A stretch of 43,641 bases of DNA from Bacteroidales bacterium (GCA_012719495.1 JAAYAG010000051.1:1-43641); one strand, 5' to 3'; positions 26,567 through 35,547 are shown, counted from the stretch's first letter. Program-made: numbers and translations. The notes: generated from the sequence alone by a model not told the origin.

Positions 26567-27583
26567 ATGAAAGAAGTCACCATTTACGATATTGCACGAG
26601 AAACAGGTGTTTCGCCCGCCACTGTAAGCCGCGCGCTAAAAAACAATCCGGCAATTAGCGATAAGGTGAAAAGAAAAATTAAAGAAAAGGCCGAGAGCAT
26701 GGGTTACCGCACAAACACCTTTGCCAGCAATTTACGCACCAAACGCACCGACACACTCGGAATAATTGTACCTCGTCTGGACAGCAATTTTATGTCAACC
26801 GTTCTGGCTGGAATTGAAAAGGTTGCCAACGAAAATGGATATAACTTAATTATCACTCAATCATTCGAATCACAAAAAAAGGAAGTTTCAAATTCGGTTA
26901 CCCTTTTCAATAGTCGTGTCGACGGGTTAATTGTTTCGCTATCTTCAGATTCTACAGATATCTCACATTTTAAACGTTATATCGACAAACACATACCCTT
27001 ACTGTTTTTCGACCGTGTTTGCAACCGATTCGATTGCGCCAACGTTGTTATCGACAATACAAAACTTGGTTACGAAACCACGATGCACCTCATTGCTCAG
27101 GGGTGTACCCGAATTCTGCATGTCACTGGAAATCAGAATTGCAACGTTTATACTGAGCGCCACAATGGTTACAAAACTGCCTTATTGGAGAATAATTTTC
27201 AATATGATCCTTCACTGGTTATTGAAACCGGGCTTAAAATTGATGATGGCTCTGATATTGCAAATAAGATATTGGAAATGGTCATTATGCCCGATGGGCT
27301 ATTTATTGCAAACGATGCCTGTGCTGCAGGAGTAATGTCGGTTTTAAAAGCTAAAGGAATTAAAATTCCTGAAGATATTGCCATTGCCGGATTCAATAAT
27401 GACCCAATCTCTCGTCTGGTTGAACCACCCCTAACCACAGTGAATTACCCCGGTTACGATATGGGAGAAATGGTGGCAAAACTGATGATTAATCACCTTA
27501 AGGGAATTTCCGACCTTAATATGACCAACCGGATCATCATGAAAGCTGACCTTTTAATTAGAGATTCATCGGTAAGAAAATAA
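26567..27583 (+). CDS. LacI-family transcriptional regulator
   Basis: The 338-residue regulator has an N-terminal LacI helix-turn-helix (TIYDIARETGVSPATVSRALKNNP, residues 4-27), the hinge NTFASNLRTKRT, and a periplasmic-binding-protein-like effector domain (TLGIIVPRLDSNFMSTVLAGIE onward; FIANDACAAGVMSVL; IAGFNNDPISRLVEPPLTTV). Such proteins repress carbon-use genes until a sugar effector binds. It is divergent from the SusD remnant and GH115, whose expression it is the natural candidate to control; a palindrome at 26191-26211 is a possible site. The sensor kinase gene follows on the same strand 95 nt later. Confidence 0.92.
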   Translation: MKEVTIYDIARETGVSPATVSRALKNNPAISDKVKRKIKEKAESMGYRTNTFASNLRTKRTDTLGIIVPRLDSNFMSTVLAGIEKVANENGYNLIITQSFESQKKEVSNSVTLFNSRVDGLIVSLSSDSTDISHFKRYIDKHIPLLFFDRVCNRFDCANVVIDNTKLGYETTMHLIAQGCTRILHVTGNQNCNVYTERHNGYKTALLENNFQYDPSLVIETGLKIDDGSDIANKILEMVIMPDGLFIANDACAAGVMSVLKAKGIKIPEDIAIAGFNNDPISRLVEPPLTTVNYPGYDMGEMVAKLMINHLKGISDLNMTNRIIMKADLLIRDSSVRK

Positions 27584-27678
27584 ATTACAGCCAATTCCTG
27601 CCCCAGAAAACAGAAGCGAACACGAGCTATTTAAAATTTGTTTCTTATATTTATAAAGGGAAATTTTAATTAGGATCG

Positions 27679-29577
27679 ATGGCCGAGGGGAAAATAAAAT
27701 ATACTGTTCTATTTGTTTTTTTAACAATGCTTCAGTTGTTGACATCAGCTGCCAACCACCCCCGATCAGTGCTTTATATCAATTCGTATCACAACGGTTT
27801 CCATTGGTCAGACGGCATTACCGAAGGATTGAAAAAATGTATAAAAAACCATCCTGAGATGTCTCTCCATATTGAGTACCTTGACGCAAAAAAAGATAGT
27901 TCCTTCTACAAAGACCCAATTTGCCTCTCGTATTTCGAGCGAAAATATTCTCCGTCAGATTTTAACCTTGTGATTGTTTCCGATAACGATGCACTCGATT
28001 TTGTCACCCTATACCAAAATTCACCAATCTTTGTAAATAAACCCATTCTAGCCACAGGCATTAGTGACCCGGAAAACTACGAAACCAATGGCAAGCTATG
28101 CATAATAAAAGAAGTAACCACAATAAAAGAGACCTTCGATATTATGAAAAGCTTTGTTCCTAACCTTGATACTATCTTTTTCATTTCCGACAATTTAAAA
28201 AGTGGCACACTCCTTATGAATGAAGCCGAAGATATTGTGTTGACTAATTTTAAGGGAATTACAATAAAATTTATTGACTGTATCGACAAAAAAACCATTG
28301 GTGAAACGGTGTCGCGCATCCATTATCCAAGCTGTATTTTTTGCTCATCAGTTAGCATCGACTGCAACGGGCAACCCGTTGATGAACTTGAAATTGCAAA
28401 AATTATTGGGGAACATGCAGAAGCTCCACTTTTCTCGGGTTATTATGCCACACGAACCGACGGATATATTGGCGGAAACATAACAACCGGCGAACAAATG
28501 GGAAAACTCACGGCCGAAACTGCCCTGAAAATGCTAACGAATGATGATCAACCCATTGAAAAGCTAATCATACCCCAATCGGAGGCCGTCTTTGATTTCA
28601 GAAGCCTTGAAAAACTTAATATCCCAGAGTACTTGTTACCCGCCGATGCCATCGTTCTAAACAAACCAGTTACCATTTGGGAAAGAAGCAAGAAAGTAAT
28701 CCTGATTTCGCTGGCAATCATCATCAATCTACTGATCATTATACTCCTTCTTACAAAAACAGTGTTTACTCAAAAAAAACACAAAACACAGCTATTGGCA
28801 GCTATGGAAAAAGCAAATGAATCGGACCAGCTAAAAACCACTTTCCTCGAGAATTTTTCCCATGAGATGCGAACCCCATTAAATAGTATAGTGGGTTTTT
28901 CAGATGTTCTGCTCGAAATGAATACTGACCCTACACTCAATGATTATGTGAAAATTATCTCTGAGAATGCCATTACCTTAAATTATACAATAAACCACAT
29001 TTCCGATTTCTCCCTCATAAAAACACATAATATCGATTTTAACCTCTCAGAGGTTAATCTAAACCAATTGTTAGACAGGGCTTTTGAAACCCTCGACGAA
29101 GAAAAACGCTATGCCGGCAAGCCAGTTAAATTGTACCGTGAACCCGACATACAAAATAGCGAAACGTTTATCGAAAGCGATGAAAAAAAGCTATTCCAAG
29201 TATTGAGACACCTGATAGACAACGCATTCAAATTCACACAAGAAGGTGAGATACATGTTGGATTCAAACTGATTACTACGACAAAAGAATTGTCTCAGCA
29301 CCCAAAAAATCGGATTAAATTATCGCCTCCCTATGTATTGTTTCACATTAGCGACACCGGCAAAGGAATAAAACAAGGGTACGACGATCTTATTTTCGAG
29401 CCATTCAGGCAAGCCGCAGAGAGTTACACCGATGCCAACAGAGGCCTTGGATTAGGGTTGAGTACAAGCAAATCGCTTATCGAAATGCTTGGAGGAACAA
29501 TTTGGATCGAAAGAAAAACAAACCAAGGAACAACGTTCTATTTCACACACCCGCTTAAGGCAGAAAAGAAAAAATAG
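27679..29577 (+). CDS. Sensor histidine kinase with periplasmic binding-protein-like domain
   Basis: The 632-residue kinase begins with a signal/membrane segment, then a periplasmic domain resembling ABC-type substrate-binding proteins (SVLYINSYHNGFHWSDGITEGLKKC, about residues 30-320; family PF04392-like by pattern). One membrane helix follows (about 338-359), then HisKA with H-box NFSHEMRTPLNSI (His395) and an HATPase domain with HLIDNAFKFTQEG, DTGKGI and GLGLGLS. There is no receiver domain, and no response regulator adjoins. It may sense a small molecule related to the neighbouring LacI/GH115 locus, but this is only positional inference. Confidence 0.88.
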   Translation: MAEGKIKYTVLFVFLTMLQLLTSAANHPRSVLYINSYHNGFHWSDGITEGLKKCIKNHPEMSLHIEYLDAKKDSSFYKDPICLSYFERKYSPSDFNLVIVSDNDALDFVTLYQNSPIFVNKPILATGISDPENYETNGKLCIIKEVTTIKETFDIMKSFVPNLDTIFFISDNLKSGTLLMNEAEDIVLTNFKGITIKFIDCIDKKTIGETVSRIHYPSCIFCSSVSIDCNGQPVDELEIAKIIGEHAEAPLFSGYYATRTDGYIGGNITTGEQMGKLTAETALKMLTNDDQPIEKLIIPQSEAVFDFRSLEKLNIPEYLLPADAIVLNKPVTIWERSKKVILISLAIIINLLIIILLLTKTVFTQKKHKTQLLAAMEKANESDQLKTTFLENFSHEMRTPLNSIVGFSDVLLEMNTDPTLNDYVKIISENAITLNYTINHISDFSLIKTHNIDFNLSEVNLNQLLDRAFETLDEEKRYAGKPVKLYREPDIQNSETFIESDEKKLFQVLRHLIDNAFKFTQEGEIHVGFKLITTTKELSQHPKNRIKLSPPYVLFHISDTGKGIKQGYDDLIFEPFRQAAESYTDANRGLGLGLSTSKSLIEMLGGTIWIERKTNQGTTFYFTHPLKAEKKK

Positions 29578-29661
29578 TGTTTGGTAAATACTTTTAAAAA
29601 GCTACAATTCGTCTCCGCATTCTTCTAAGATCGTTTAGATAAAAAAACTTCGCTGAATAAT

Positions 29662-29695
29662 TTTGGCCTCAATTAGGCTTATTCTCTTATTTTTG
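29662..29695 (+). promoter_or_regulatory. Promoter of the DUF4494 gene
   Basis: TTTG at 29662-29665 and TATTTTTG at 29688-29695, an exact TAnnTTTG match, are 22 nt apart. The start codon is at 29717, giving a short leader. Confidence 0.55.
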
Positions 29696-29716
29696 CCATC
29701 CTAAAACAATACAACT

Positions 29717-30313
29717 ATGCAAACTTGGTACGAATGTAAAGTAAAATACATGAAGCTCGATCAGAGCGGGATGGAACAAAACGTTAACGACAACTACTTA
29801 ATTGATGCTGTGTCGTTTACTGATGCCGAAACAAGAATCTTTGAAATCATGAAAGAAATCACCCGGGGCGATTTTCAGGTCGTGAACATCCGTAAATCGA
29901 ACATCACTGAAGTGGTATCGAAGAACGATGGAGAATGGTGGTACAAAGCAAAGATCAATTTAGTTACCATCGATGAAGAAAAAGGGAAAGAGCGAAAAAT
30001 AACCAACTACATACTGGTTATGGCAAACGACATACATGATGCACTAAAGCAACTCGACGAAGGCCTTTCGTACATGCTTGTACCCTATGCCACCACCGCC
30101 ATACAACTCAGCACCATAGCCGATGTTTTTCCATACATTCCCGGTGAACATGTTAAACCTGAGCCACAATACACTCAAGCAGTTAAGCCCTCAATGCCTG
30201 AACCCGAAGAAATTGAGGAAGAATTTGAGGAAACAGAAGAAGTATGGTCCGGAGAAGACGACGAAGAAGACCAGAATGAAGATATTGATTCGGAAGAAGA
30301 TACAGAAGAATAA
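29717..30313 (+). CDS. DUF4494 domain protein
   Basis: The 198-residue protein begins with a Bacteroidota-specific DUF4494 domain (residues 1-140: MQTWYECKVKYMKLDQSG, DAVSFTDAETRIFEIM, GEWWYKAKINLVTIDEEKGKERK). Its tail is strongly acidic (about 155-198, mostly Glu and Asp). The family is common and conserved in the phylum, but its function is not known. The acidic tail suggests an interaction with a basic partner such as a nucleic-acid-binding protein; that is speculation. It stands alone, with its own promoter 22 nt upstream. Confidence 0.85.
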   Translation: MQTWYECKVKYMKLDQSGMEQNVNDNYLIDAVSFTDAETRIFEIMKEITRGDFQVVNIRKSNITEVVSKNDGEWWYKAKINLVTIDEEKGKERKITNYILVMANDIHDALKQLDEGLSYMLVPYATTAIQLSTIADVFPYIPGEHVKPEPQYTQAVKPSMPEPEEIEEEFEETEEVWSGEDDEEDQNEDIDSEEDTEE

Positions 30314-30378
30314 CCTCTTTTCTTCTATTTAATCATAAATAAATAGATTTCACGTACAGCAACATCTTGAAAAATAAA

Positions 30379-30411
30379 ATGACAGGTTGATGAAATTCAT
30401 CGGCCTGTCAT
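30379..30411 (-). terminator. Second terminator-like hairpin between convergent genes
   Basis: ATGACAGG and CCTGTCAT (30379-30386, 30404-30411) enclose a further GATGAA/TTCATC stem, together an almost continuous 16-bp hairpin. On the minus strand it is followed by TTTATTTTT. It lies behind the first minus terminator and may also stop plus-strand transcripts from the DUF4494 gene. Confidence 0.65.
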
Positions 30412-30430
30412 ACAATTCAGAATAATGTTG

Positions 30431-30456
30431 AAAAAAGTTGCAGAAAAACTTCTGCA
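30431..30456 (-). terminator. Terminator of the small secreted protein gene
   Basis: TGCAGAA-GTTT-TTCTGCA (minus strand, 30439-30456) is followed by ACTTTTTT. It abuts the stop codon at 30457. Confidence 0.8.
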
Positions 30457-30747
30457 TTAATTCACTTCCGTACCGTCAATCTTCCAAACAGCATCGTTGG
30501 TCATCCAATCTTCAATATCAATATTAACATCGTTCGATGCCAACGTATCGTCGGGCAGGATATTCTCAGCCACATGCCAAACTTGATCATCTACCATCCA
30601 ATCTTCAATCATAAGATCTTCCGATAAATTGTCAGCAGCAATTTCATTCATTGCAAGCTCGGTACTTTTTGGTTCATTTGCCATTCCGTTTCCATAAAAT
30701 AATGAAAAAGTGGCGATCAATAAAATGGTTAAAATTTGTGTTTTCAT
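30457..30747 (-). CDS. Small secreted protein with repeated EDWM motif
   Basis: The 96-residue precursor has a signal peptide (residues 1-23, ILLIATFSLFYGNGMA). The acidic mature part contains a duplicated motif: MIEDWMVDDQVWHV near residues 45-58 and DIEDWMTNDAVWKI near 77-90. Each repeat pairs IEDWM with a (D/A)VW four residues later, spaced about 32 residues apart. The mature part has no Cys. A tandem terminator follows. The family was not recognised by name; similar short IEDWM proteins may exist in the phylum. A secreted signal, inhibitor or surface-attached peptide are all possible. Confidence 0.7.
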   Translation of the reverse strand: MKTQILTILLIATFSLFYGNGMANEPKSTELAMNEIAADNLSEDLMIEDWMVDDQVWHVAENILPDDTLASNDVNIDIEDWMTNDAVWKIDGTEVN

Positions 30748-30987
30748 GACTAACTAATTTTTAAATTTTCTAATGGCTATTTTTAAATTCATTTTTCTCT
30801 TTGACTATCGAATCATAAATTAGTTACAAACATCCTTCGATTTTTTTTAAGAAAAATGTACAGAAAGGCAAACTTGAGAAAACTACCGGTAAACAGCATA
30901 TCAAAAAGATTTATCGACATCATTCCACCATAGTCCATCAATAATTACTACTTTGCAAGCCAAGTAAAATTGAAAATCCGTCACAAA

Positions 30988-31239
30988 ATGGAAGAAAACA
31001 TATCTGAAAAAAATCAACATATTGGAGAAAACTCATCGATATGTTACGAAATGATCAACATGATGTACTGTCGGGAATTAGATTTCACCGATGAAAACGG
31101 CAGAAAGTTTGATGTACCACACGAAGGCTCACTCGGGTTACTTGCCATGGGGCACATTGGCTTAATCGAATGGCGGAAAAGCCGTAAAAAATATATGCAA
31201 GAGAGAGCTAAAACCGCCAAAGAAAAAACAGAAGAGTAA
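30988..31239 (+). CDS. Small hypothetical protein upstream of the phosphatase-sulfotransferase fusion
   Basis: With the ATG at 30988 (MEENISEKNQHIG) the protein has 83 residues. An earlier ATG at 30970 is possible. It has no signal peptide or membrane segment. It contains EMINMMYCRELDFTDENGRKFDVPHEGSLGLLAMGHIGLIEWRKSRKK, then a basic, Lys/Glu-rich helical tail. It ends 29 nt before the large fusion gene and is probably in one operon with it. I do not recognise the family. The 240-nt gap upstream contains no clear consensus promoter. Confidence 0.6.
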   Translation: MEENISEKNQHIGENSSICYEMINMMYCRELDFTDENGRKFDVPHEGSLGLLAMGHIGLIEWRKSRKKYMQERAKTAKEKTEE

Positions 31240-31268
31240 AATTCTTCCTATCACTTATTTAAATAAAA

Positions 31269-34133
31269 ATGCAACGCACCGCAAAAAAAATACTCTTAGT
31301 TGGCTGGGATAGCGCCGACTGGAAAATGATTAACCGATTGATTGATGAGGGTAAAATGCCAACCATGAAATACCTTGTAGAAAATGGTACAATGGGAAAT
31401 ATGGCAACCCTCGACCCACCTTTTTCACCTATGCTATGGACAAGTATTGCTACAGGCATGCGCCCCGACAAGCATGGAATATTGGGGTTCTCTGAACCTG
31501 ATCCAAACATGCACGCCATTCGTCCGGTTTCATCAACTTCCCGAAAGGTAAAAGCTATTTGGAACATCCTCACTCAAAAAGAGATGAAGTGCCACGTGGT
31601 AGGCTGGTGGCCATCTCACCCCGTTGAACCCATCAATGGCGTAATGATTTCCAACCATTATCAGCGCGAAGCTTTAGACAAAAACAGACAATGGACAATG
31701 GCACCTGGCACTGTTCACCCGGCAGAATTGTCCGACTTTTTTGCTCATTTCCGCATAAGTCCGCGTGAATTAACGGTTCAGCACATCCAACCTTTTGTTC
31801 CCGATTACGAAAAAATTGACCAGGATCAAGATCACCGGCTCGAATCTATTGCGAAGATTACAGCAGAATGTTCCTCCATACATGCTGCCGCCACAGTAAT
31901 TATGGAAATGGAAGAATGGGATTTAATGGCCATTTACTACGACTCGCTCGATCACTATTCCCACGGGTTCATGAACTACAACCCACCACGGATGCCCAAT
32001 ATCCCTGAAGATCAGTTTGAATTATATAAAGGTGTTGTTGAAGCCGGATACCGTTACCACGATATGATGCTCAAACGGCTCATTGAAATGGCCGGAGAAG
32101 ATGCCACCGTTATGGTCATTTCCGACCACGGTTTCCACCCCGACCACCTGCGGCCTTCTTTTCTTTCTGACGAACCGGCCGGCCCGGCTGAGCAGCACCG
32201 CGACCACGGAATATTTGTCGTTAAAGGCCCTGGCATTCGAAAAGATGAACGCATTTATGGGGCATGTCTGCTCGATGTAACCCCTACCCTGCTTTCACTT
32301 TTGGGATTACCCATCGGGAAAGATATGGATGGCGTTCCTCTGGTTCAGATTTACGAAAATGCACCCGAAATAGAAACCATCCCTTCGTGGGAAGAGGTTT
32401 CCGGATATGCAGGAATGCTCCCATCAGAAGACCAGACCGACCCCATAGCCGCACAAGAGGCCTTAAAACAACTGGTGGAACTTGGTTATATTGATGAGCC
32501 AGATGAGAACATCGAAACGGCAATTAAAAAAACCGTTAAAGAACTAAAATATAACCTCGGGCGTGTTCATCTGGGCGCATCCCATTTAATGGAAGCCGAA
32601 AAGATATTTGATGAACTTTACACCGAATCGCCCGACCAGCCACGGTTTGCCCTGCGGTTAATTAGTTGTTATATGTCGCTCAACAAACTGGATAAAGCCG
32701 AAAAATTAATTGATGATTTTTACCAACACGAGGTAAACTTTGTTACGGAGCATGATATCAAAATAATCGCAAAGGAAAAGATGCCCGAAAAATTGAAAAA
32801 AGAGGGCACAAAAAAAGAGCAAGAACAGTGGGCTAAGAACAAACGCCGACAGGTTAACCGATATCATCAGGCACAATCAGACGTACTGTTGCTACAGATA
32901 TACAAAGGCGATTTGTTGCTAAAACAACGTAACCCAAAAGAAGCGCTCACCATCTACACCAAAATAGCCCAGCTTAGCCACAGCAAGCAGATAAACATGA
33001 AGGTTGGAAATGCCCTGATGAAGCTGAAACGCTGGAAAGCCGCCAAAGAAAATTTTCTCAAGGCATTGGAATACGATGAAAATGCTGTAAATGCCCTCAT
33101 TGGGTTATGCCATTCGTGCACAAAACTCAACGAATACGAAGCAGCTATTGATTATGGCATAACAGCAATAGGCCTTGCCTACCACACGCCCCTTGCCCAC
33201 TATTACCTAGGCGAAGCCTTGTTGCGTTATGGGCAATACGAAGCCGCCGAGAATGCTTTCCGATTGGCCATAACTATGGCACCTCATCTTGGACAAGCCC
33301 GTAATTACCTGATCTACCTTTATGACGTAATCCAGAAAACGCCAGAGAAATCAGCTATTCACCGGAGTTATTTTGAAGAGCGCGGATTAAAGGTAAAGTC
33401 GCCCGATGACGAAGATTTTGAAGATGACGAAGACCAAATCAGAACTGAAGAAACAGTTACAGGTGATTTTAAGAACAATCCGATCAAAGCAGAAAGTGAA
33501 CCCGAAACAGAAGATAAAGACGAGACACCGTTGATTGTTAAAAGGCATAAAACCATAACCGACGAACCGGTTATAATCGTATCGGGACTGCCCCGTTCCG
33601 GAACCTCCATGATGATGCAGATGCTCGATGCCGCTGGCTTGACCACTTTCACCGATAACGAACGCACAGCCGATGAGAGCAACCCCAAGGGATATTACGA
33701 ACACAAAGCCGTAAAATCGCTGATGCACGACGCTTCGTGGGTAAAAGATACACCGGGTAAGGTTGTTAAAGTCATTTCCCATTTGCTGTTTTACTTGCCA
33801 GCCCGTTATACTTACAAAATCATTTTTATCGACCGGGACCTGAAGGAGGTGGTGATGTCTCAACATGCCATGCTCGTTCGCAACGGGAAGAAAGGGGCAA
33901 AAGAAGATGCTTACCCGATGAACATTGAAACACAGTTTGCCCAAAACCTAAAAAAGGTAAAGGCATGGGAAAAAACGCACCAGAATGTACAGGTATTGCA
34001 CGTAAACCATGCCGATGTGCTGACCAAGCCCTTTGAAGTTGCTGAAAAAATTGCCGGTTTCTTAGGAAAACAGTTAGATATTTTAAAAATGGCACAGGTT
34101 GTCGACAAGGATCTTTACCGCACAAAAGTTTAA
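31269..34133 (+). CDS. Phosphodiesterase/alkaline-phosphatase-type hydrolase fused to TPR and sulfotransferase
   Basis: The 954-residue protein combines three modules. Residues about 6-370 form an alkaline phosphatase superfamily type I phosphodiesterase/nucleotide pyrophosphatase (GWDSADWKMINRL, nucleophile region FSPMLWTSIATGMRP, metal site VISDHGFHPDHL near 287, HRDHGIF). Residues about 415-700 contain TPR-like helical repeats. After an acidic linker, residues about 765-954 form a sulfotransferase with the 5'-phosphosulfate loop SGLPRSGTS (773-780) and FIDRDLKEVVMSQH. No signal peptide is seen, so it is probably cytoplasmic. Coupled phosphate/sulfate chemistry on a common substrate is a reasonable inference, but the substrate is unknown. 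A PEP-CTERM-like protein gene follows. Confidence 0.85.
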   Translation: MQRTAKKILLVGWDSADWKMINRLIDEGKMPTMKYLVENGTMGNMATLDPPFSPMLWTSIATGMRPDKHGILGFSEPDPNMHAIRPVSSTSRKVKAIWNILTQKEMKCHVVGWWPSHPVEPINGVMISNHYQREALDKNRQWTMAPGTVHPAELSDFFAHFRISPRELTVQHIQPFVPDYEKIDQDQDHRLESIAKITAECSSIHAAATVIMEMEEWDLMAIYYDSLDHYSHGFMNYNPPRMPNIPEDQFELYKGVVEAGYRYHDMMLKRLIEMAGEDATVMVISDHGFHPDHLRPSFLSDEPAGPAEQHRDHGIFVVKGPGIRKDERIYGACLLDVTPTLLSLLGLPIGKDMDGVPLVQIYENAPEIETIPSWEEVSGYAGMLPSEDQTDPIAAQEALKQLVELGYIDEPDENIETAIKKTVKELKYNLGRVHLGASHLMEAEKIFDELYTESPDQPRFALRLISCYMSLNKLDKAEKLIDDFYQHEVNFVTEHDIKIIAKEKMPEKLKKEGTKKEQEQWAKNKRRQVNRYHQAQSDVLLLQIYKGDLLLKQRNPKEALTIYTKIAQLSHSKQINMKVGNALMKLKRWKAAKENFLKALEYDENAVNALIGLCHSCTKLNEYEAAIDYGITAIGLAYHTPLAHYYLGEALLRYGQYEAAENAFRLAITMAPHLGQARNYLIYLYDVIQKTPEKSAIHRSYFEERGLKVKSPDDEDFEDDEDQIRTEETVTGDFKNNPIKAESEPETEDKDETPLIVKRHKTITDEPVIIVSGLPRSGTSMMMQMLDAAGLTTFTDNERTADESNPKGYYEHKAVKSLMHDASWVKDTPGKVVKVISHLLFYLPARYTYKIIFIDRDLKEVVMSQHAMLVRNGKKGAKEDAYPMNIETQFAQNLKKVKAWEKTHQNVQVLHVNHADVLTKPFEVAEKIAGFLGKQLDILKMAQVVDKDLYRTKV

Positions 34134-34199
34134 CGCGTTTTAAAAGATTAATTTATTCACTTTTTTTAACCATAAGTCAATTAATTCTAACGTTTTTTT

Positions 34200-34207
34200 T
34201 ACTTTTG
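34200..34207 (+). promoter_or_regulatory. Promoter -7 box of the PEP-CTERM-like gene
   Basis: TACTTTTG matches TAnnTTTG exactly, 45 nt before the start at 34253. The -33 element is not obvious. Confidence 0.4.
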
Positions 34208-34252
34208 GGAAAGTTTGTAAGCAAGCAATAAACAATCAAAATATCCTGCTCA

Positions 34253-35017
34253 ATGGACAAAAAAGAAACTCTTCACGAAAAGAACGAACTTCTCAAAAAA
34301 GTTGGGAAGTATTCAGTAGCTGCCGGGGCTGCATTACTCACCGGAAATATGGCCAATGCGGCTGTTCAAGCAGCAACTTCAGGAGTCCCCTTTACTATAG
34401 ACTATAATCAACATGGAATCGATTTTGATGGTGATGGACTATTTGAAGTTTTTGTAAATGGCGATGCTAGGTTTAGTTCTTGGTCTTCGTCTTCGTCTTG
34501 GTTTTCGTATTCAGGAAACTGGGCATACCTCGAATCAGGAAGTGACCCTGATGCTGCATATTTTGAAGTTATACAACACGGAGTGTATGCTAACGATTCT
34601 TATGATCCCGCAGCCCTACCTCTAAACCATCTGATTGGGCCAACATTAAGTGGCACATCTTATTGGTCTAATTCTTTTTATGCAACACTTATGTCAACTG
34701 GTAGCGGGATATATAATAATAATGATGGCAATTTCGACATGTATCCCAATGAAACACGCTATGTGGGTATACGGTTTTCTTCTGACGAGACAAACTGGCA
34801 TTATGGCTGGATTGCTGTTCAAGCAAATCCACTACCCTATTCTTCCGGCAATTTTGGTCAAGTGATTAATTACGCATACGAGACAGAAGTAAATAAACCT
34901 ATCCTTGCAGGAAATAGTGTCACTGTGCCATTACTTCCTATTGCATCAGCAGCCGGTTTAGGCTTAGTCGGTTTATTTGGTGCATTGCGTGCCCGCCGTA
35001 AAAAACAAACAGTATAA
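34253..35017 (+). CDS. Surface protein with PEP-CTERM-like sorting signal
   Basis: The 254-residue protein has an N-terminal export segment (YSVAAGAALLTGNMANAA) after a charged head. A beta-rich body follows with a DFDGDGLFEV calcium-loop-like motif (about 56-65), a Ser/Trp-rich stretch, and RYVGIRFSSDETNWHYGW and INYAYETEVNKPILAG segments that recall PEP-CTERM proteins. The C-terminus has a tripartite sorting layout: VPLLP, a hydrophobic helix (IASAAGLGLVGLFGAL), then RARRKK. Such tails are cut by exosortases. No exosortase is in the window. The canonical Pro-Glu-Pro is replaced by PLLP, so it is a variant or a convergent signal. Confidence 0.7.
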   Translation: MDKKETLHEKNELLKKVGKYSVAAGAALLTGNMANAAVQAATSGVPFTIDYNQHGIDFDGDGLFEVFVNGDARFSSWSSSSSWFSYSGNWAYLESGSDPDAAYFEVIQHGVYANDSYDPAALPLNHLIGPTLSGTSYWSNSFYATLMSTGSGIYNNNDGNFDMYPNETRYVGIRFSSDETNWHYGWIAVQANPLPYSSGNFGQVINYAYETEVNKPILAGNSVTVPLLPIASAAGLGLVGLFGALRARRKKQTV

Positions 35018-35035
35018 CGTTTAAATCAAACAACA

Positions 35036-35413
35036 ATGAATAAAAATTTCATAAAAATAGCCGCCCTTATCGTTGTTATGCTGTTCAGCGTAGCATCGTT
35101 TGCCGGCAACAAAGGCCAAAAAGAAAATGCCGAAAAAAGGGCAGAATTGCGCATGCAGAAAATAAACGAAGTTTGTAACCTCACCCCGCAACAACAAGCC
35201 GAGGTAAAACAACTTTTCATGCAAAAAGAGGGCAAGGATAACAAACAGCTTCAAAAAGGCAACAAGCAAGCATTAGCCGCTGCCCGCAAAGCCGAAAACC
35301 AGCAGTTTCAAAGCTCGTTGAAACAAGTTCTCACTCCCGAGCAACAAACCAAATGGCAGGGATTCAAACAGGCACAAAAAGCTTCGCGCCCAGCAGCCAT
35401 AAAAAAGAAGTAA
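35036..35413 (+). CDS. Small secreted LTxxQ protein, Spy/CpxP-like
   Basis: The 125-residue protein has a signal peptide (ALIVVMLFSVASFA, cleaved near residue 23) and a basic, Gln/Lys-rich helical mature part. Two LTPxQQ motifs (NLTPQQQAEV near 53 and VLTPEQQTKW near 101) recall Spy/CpxP periplasmic chaperones and metal-stress proteins, although sequence similarity is low. It starts 18 nt after the PEP-CTERM-like gene and may be cotranscribed. It ends before a terminator at 35436. The function is inferred only from the motif. Confidence 0.7.
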   Translation: MNKNFIKIAALIVVMLFSVASFAGNKGQKENAEKRAELRMQKINEVCNLTPQQQAEVKQLFMQKEGKDNKQLQKGNKQALAAARKAENQQFQSSLKQVLTPEQQTKWQGFKQAQKASRPAAIKKK

Positions 35414-35435
35414 GAAGATTTTTCTATACTCGTAT

Positions 35436-35467
35436 AAACGCAATTCCACTCCGGGGTTGCGTTTTTT
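35436..35467 (+). terminator. Terminator after the Spy/CpxP-like gene
   Basis: AAACGCAA (35436-35443) and TTGCGTTT (35457-35464) form an 8-bp stem followed by a T-rich tail. Confidence 0.8.
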
Positions 35468-35521
35468 ATTCTCGTTAACTCCAAAACCCACAATCTGCCA
35501 GAATAGTTCAAACGAAACTTG

Positions 35522-35529
35522 TATCTTTG
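35522..35529 (+). promoter_or_regulatory. Promoter -7 box of the ABC-F gene
   Basis: TATCTTTG matches the consensus TAnnTTTG exactly, 18 nt before the start at 35548. The leader would be very short and the -33 region is poor. Confidence 0.45.
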
Positions 35530-35547
35530 CCGCCAAAATAATTTTCA

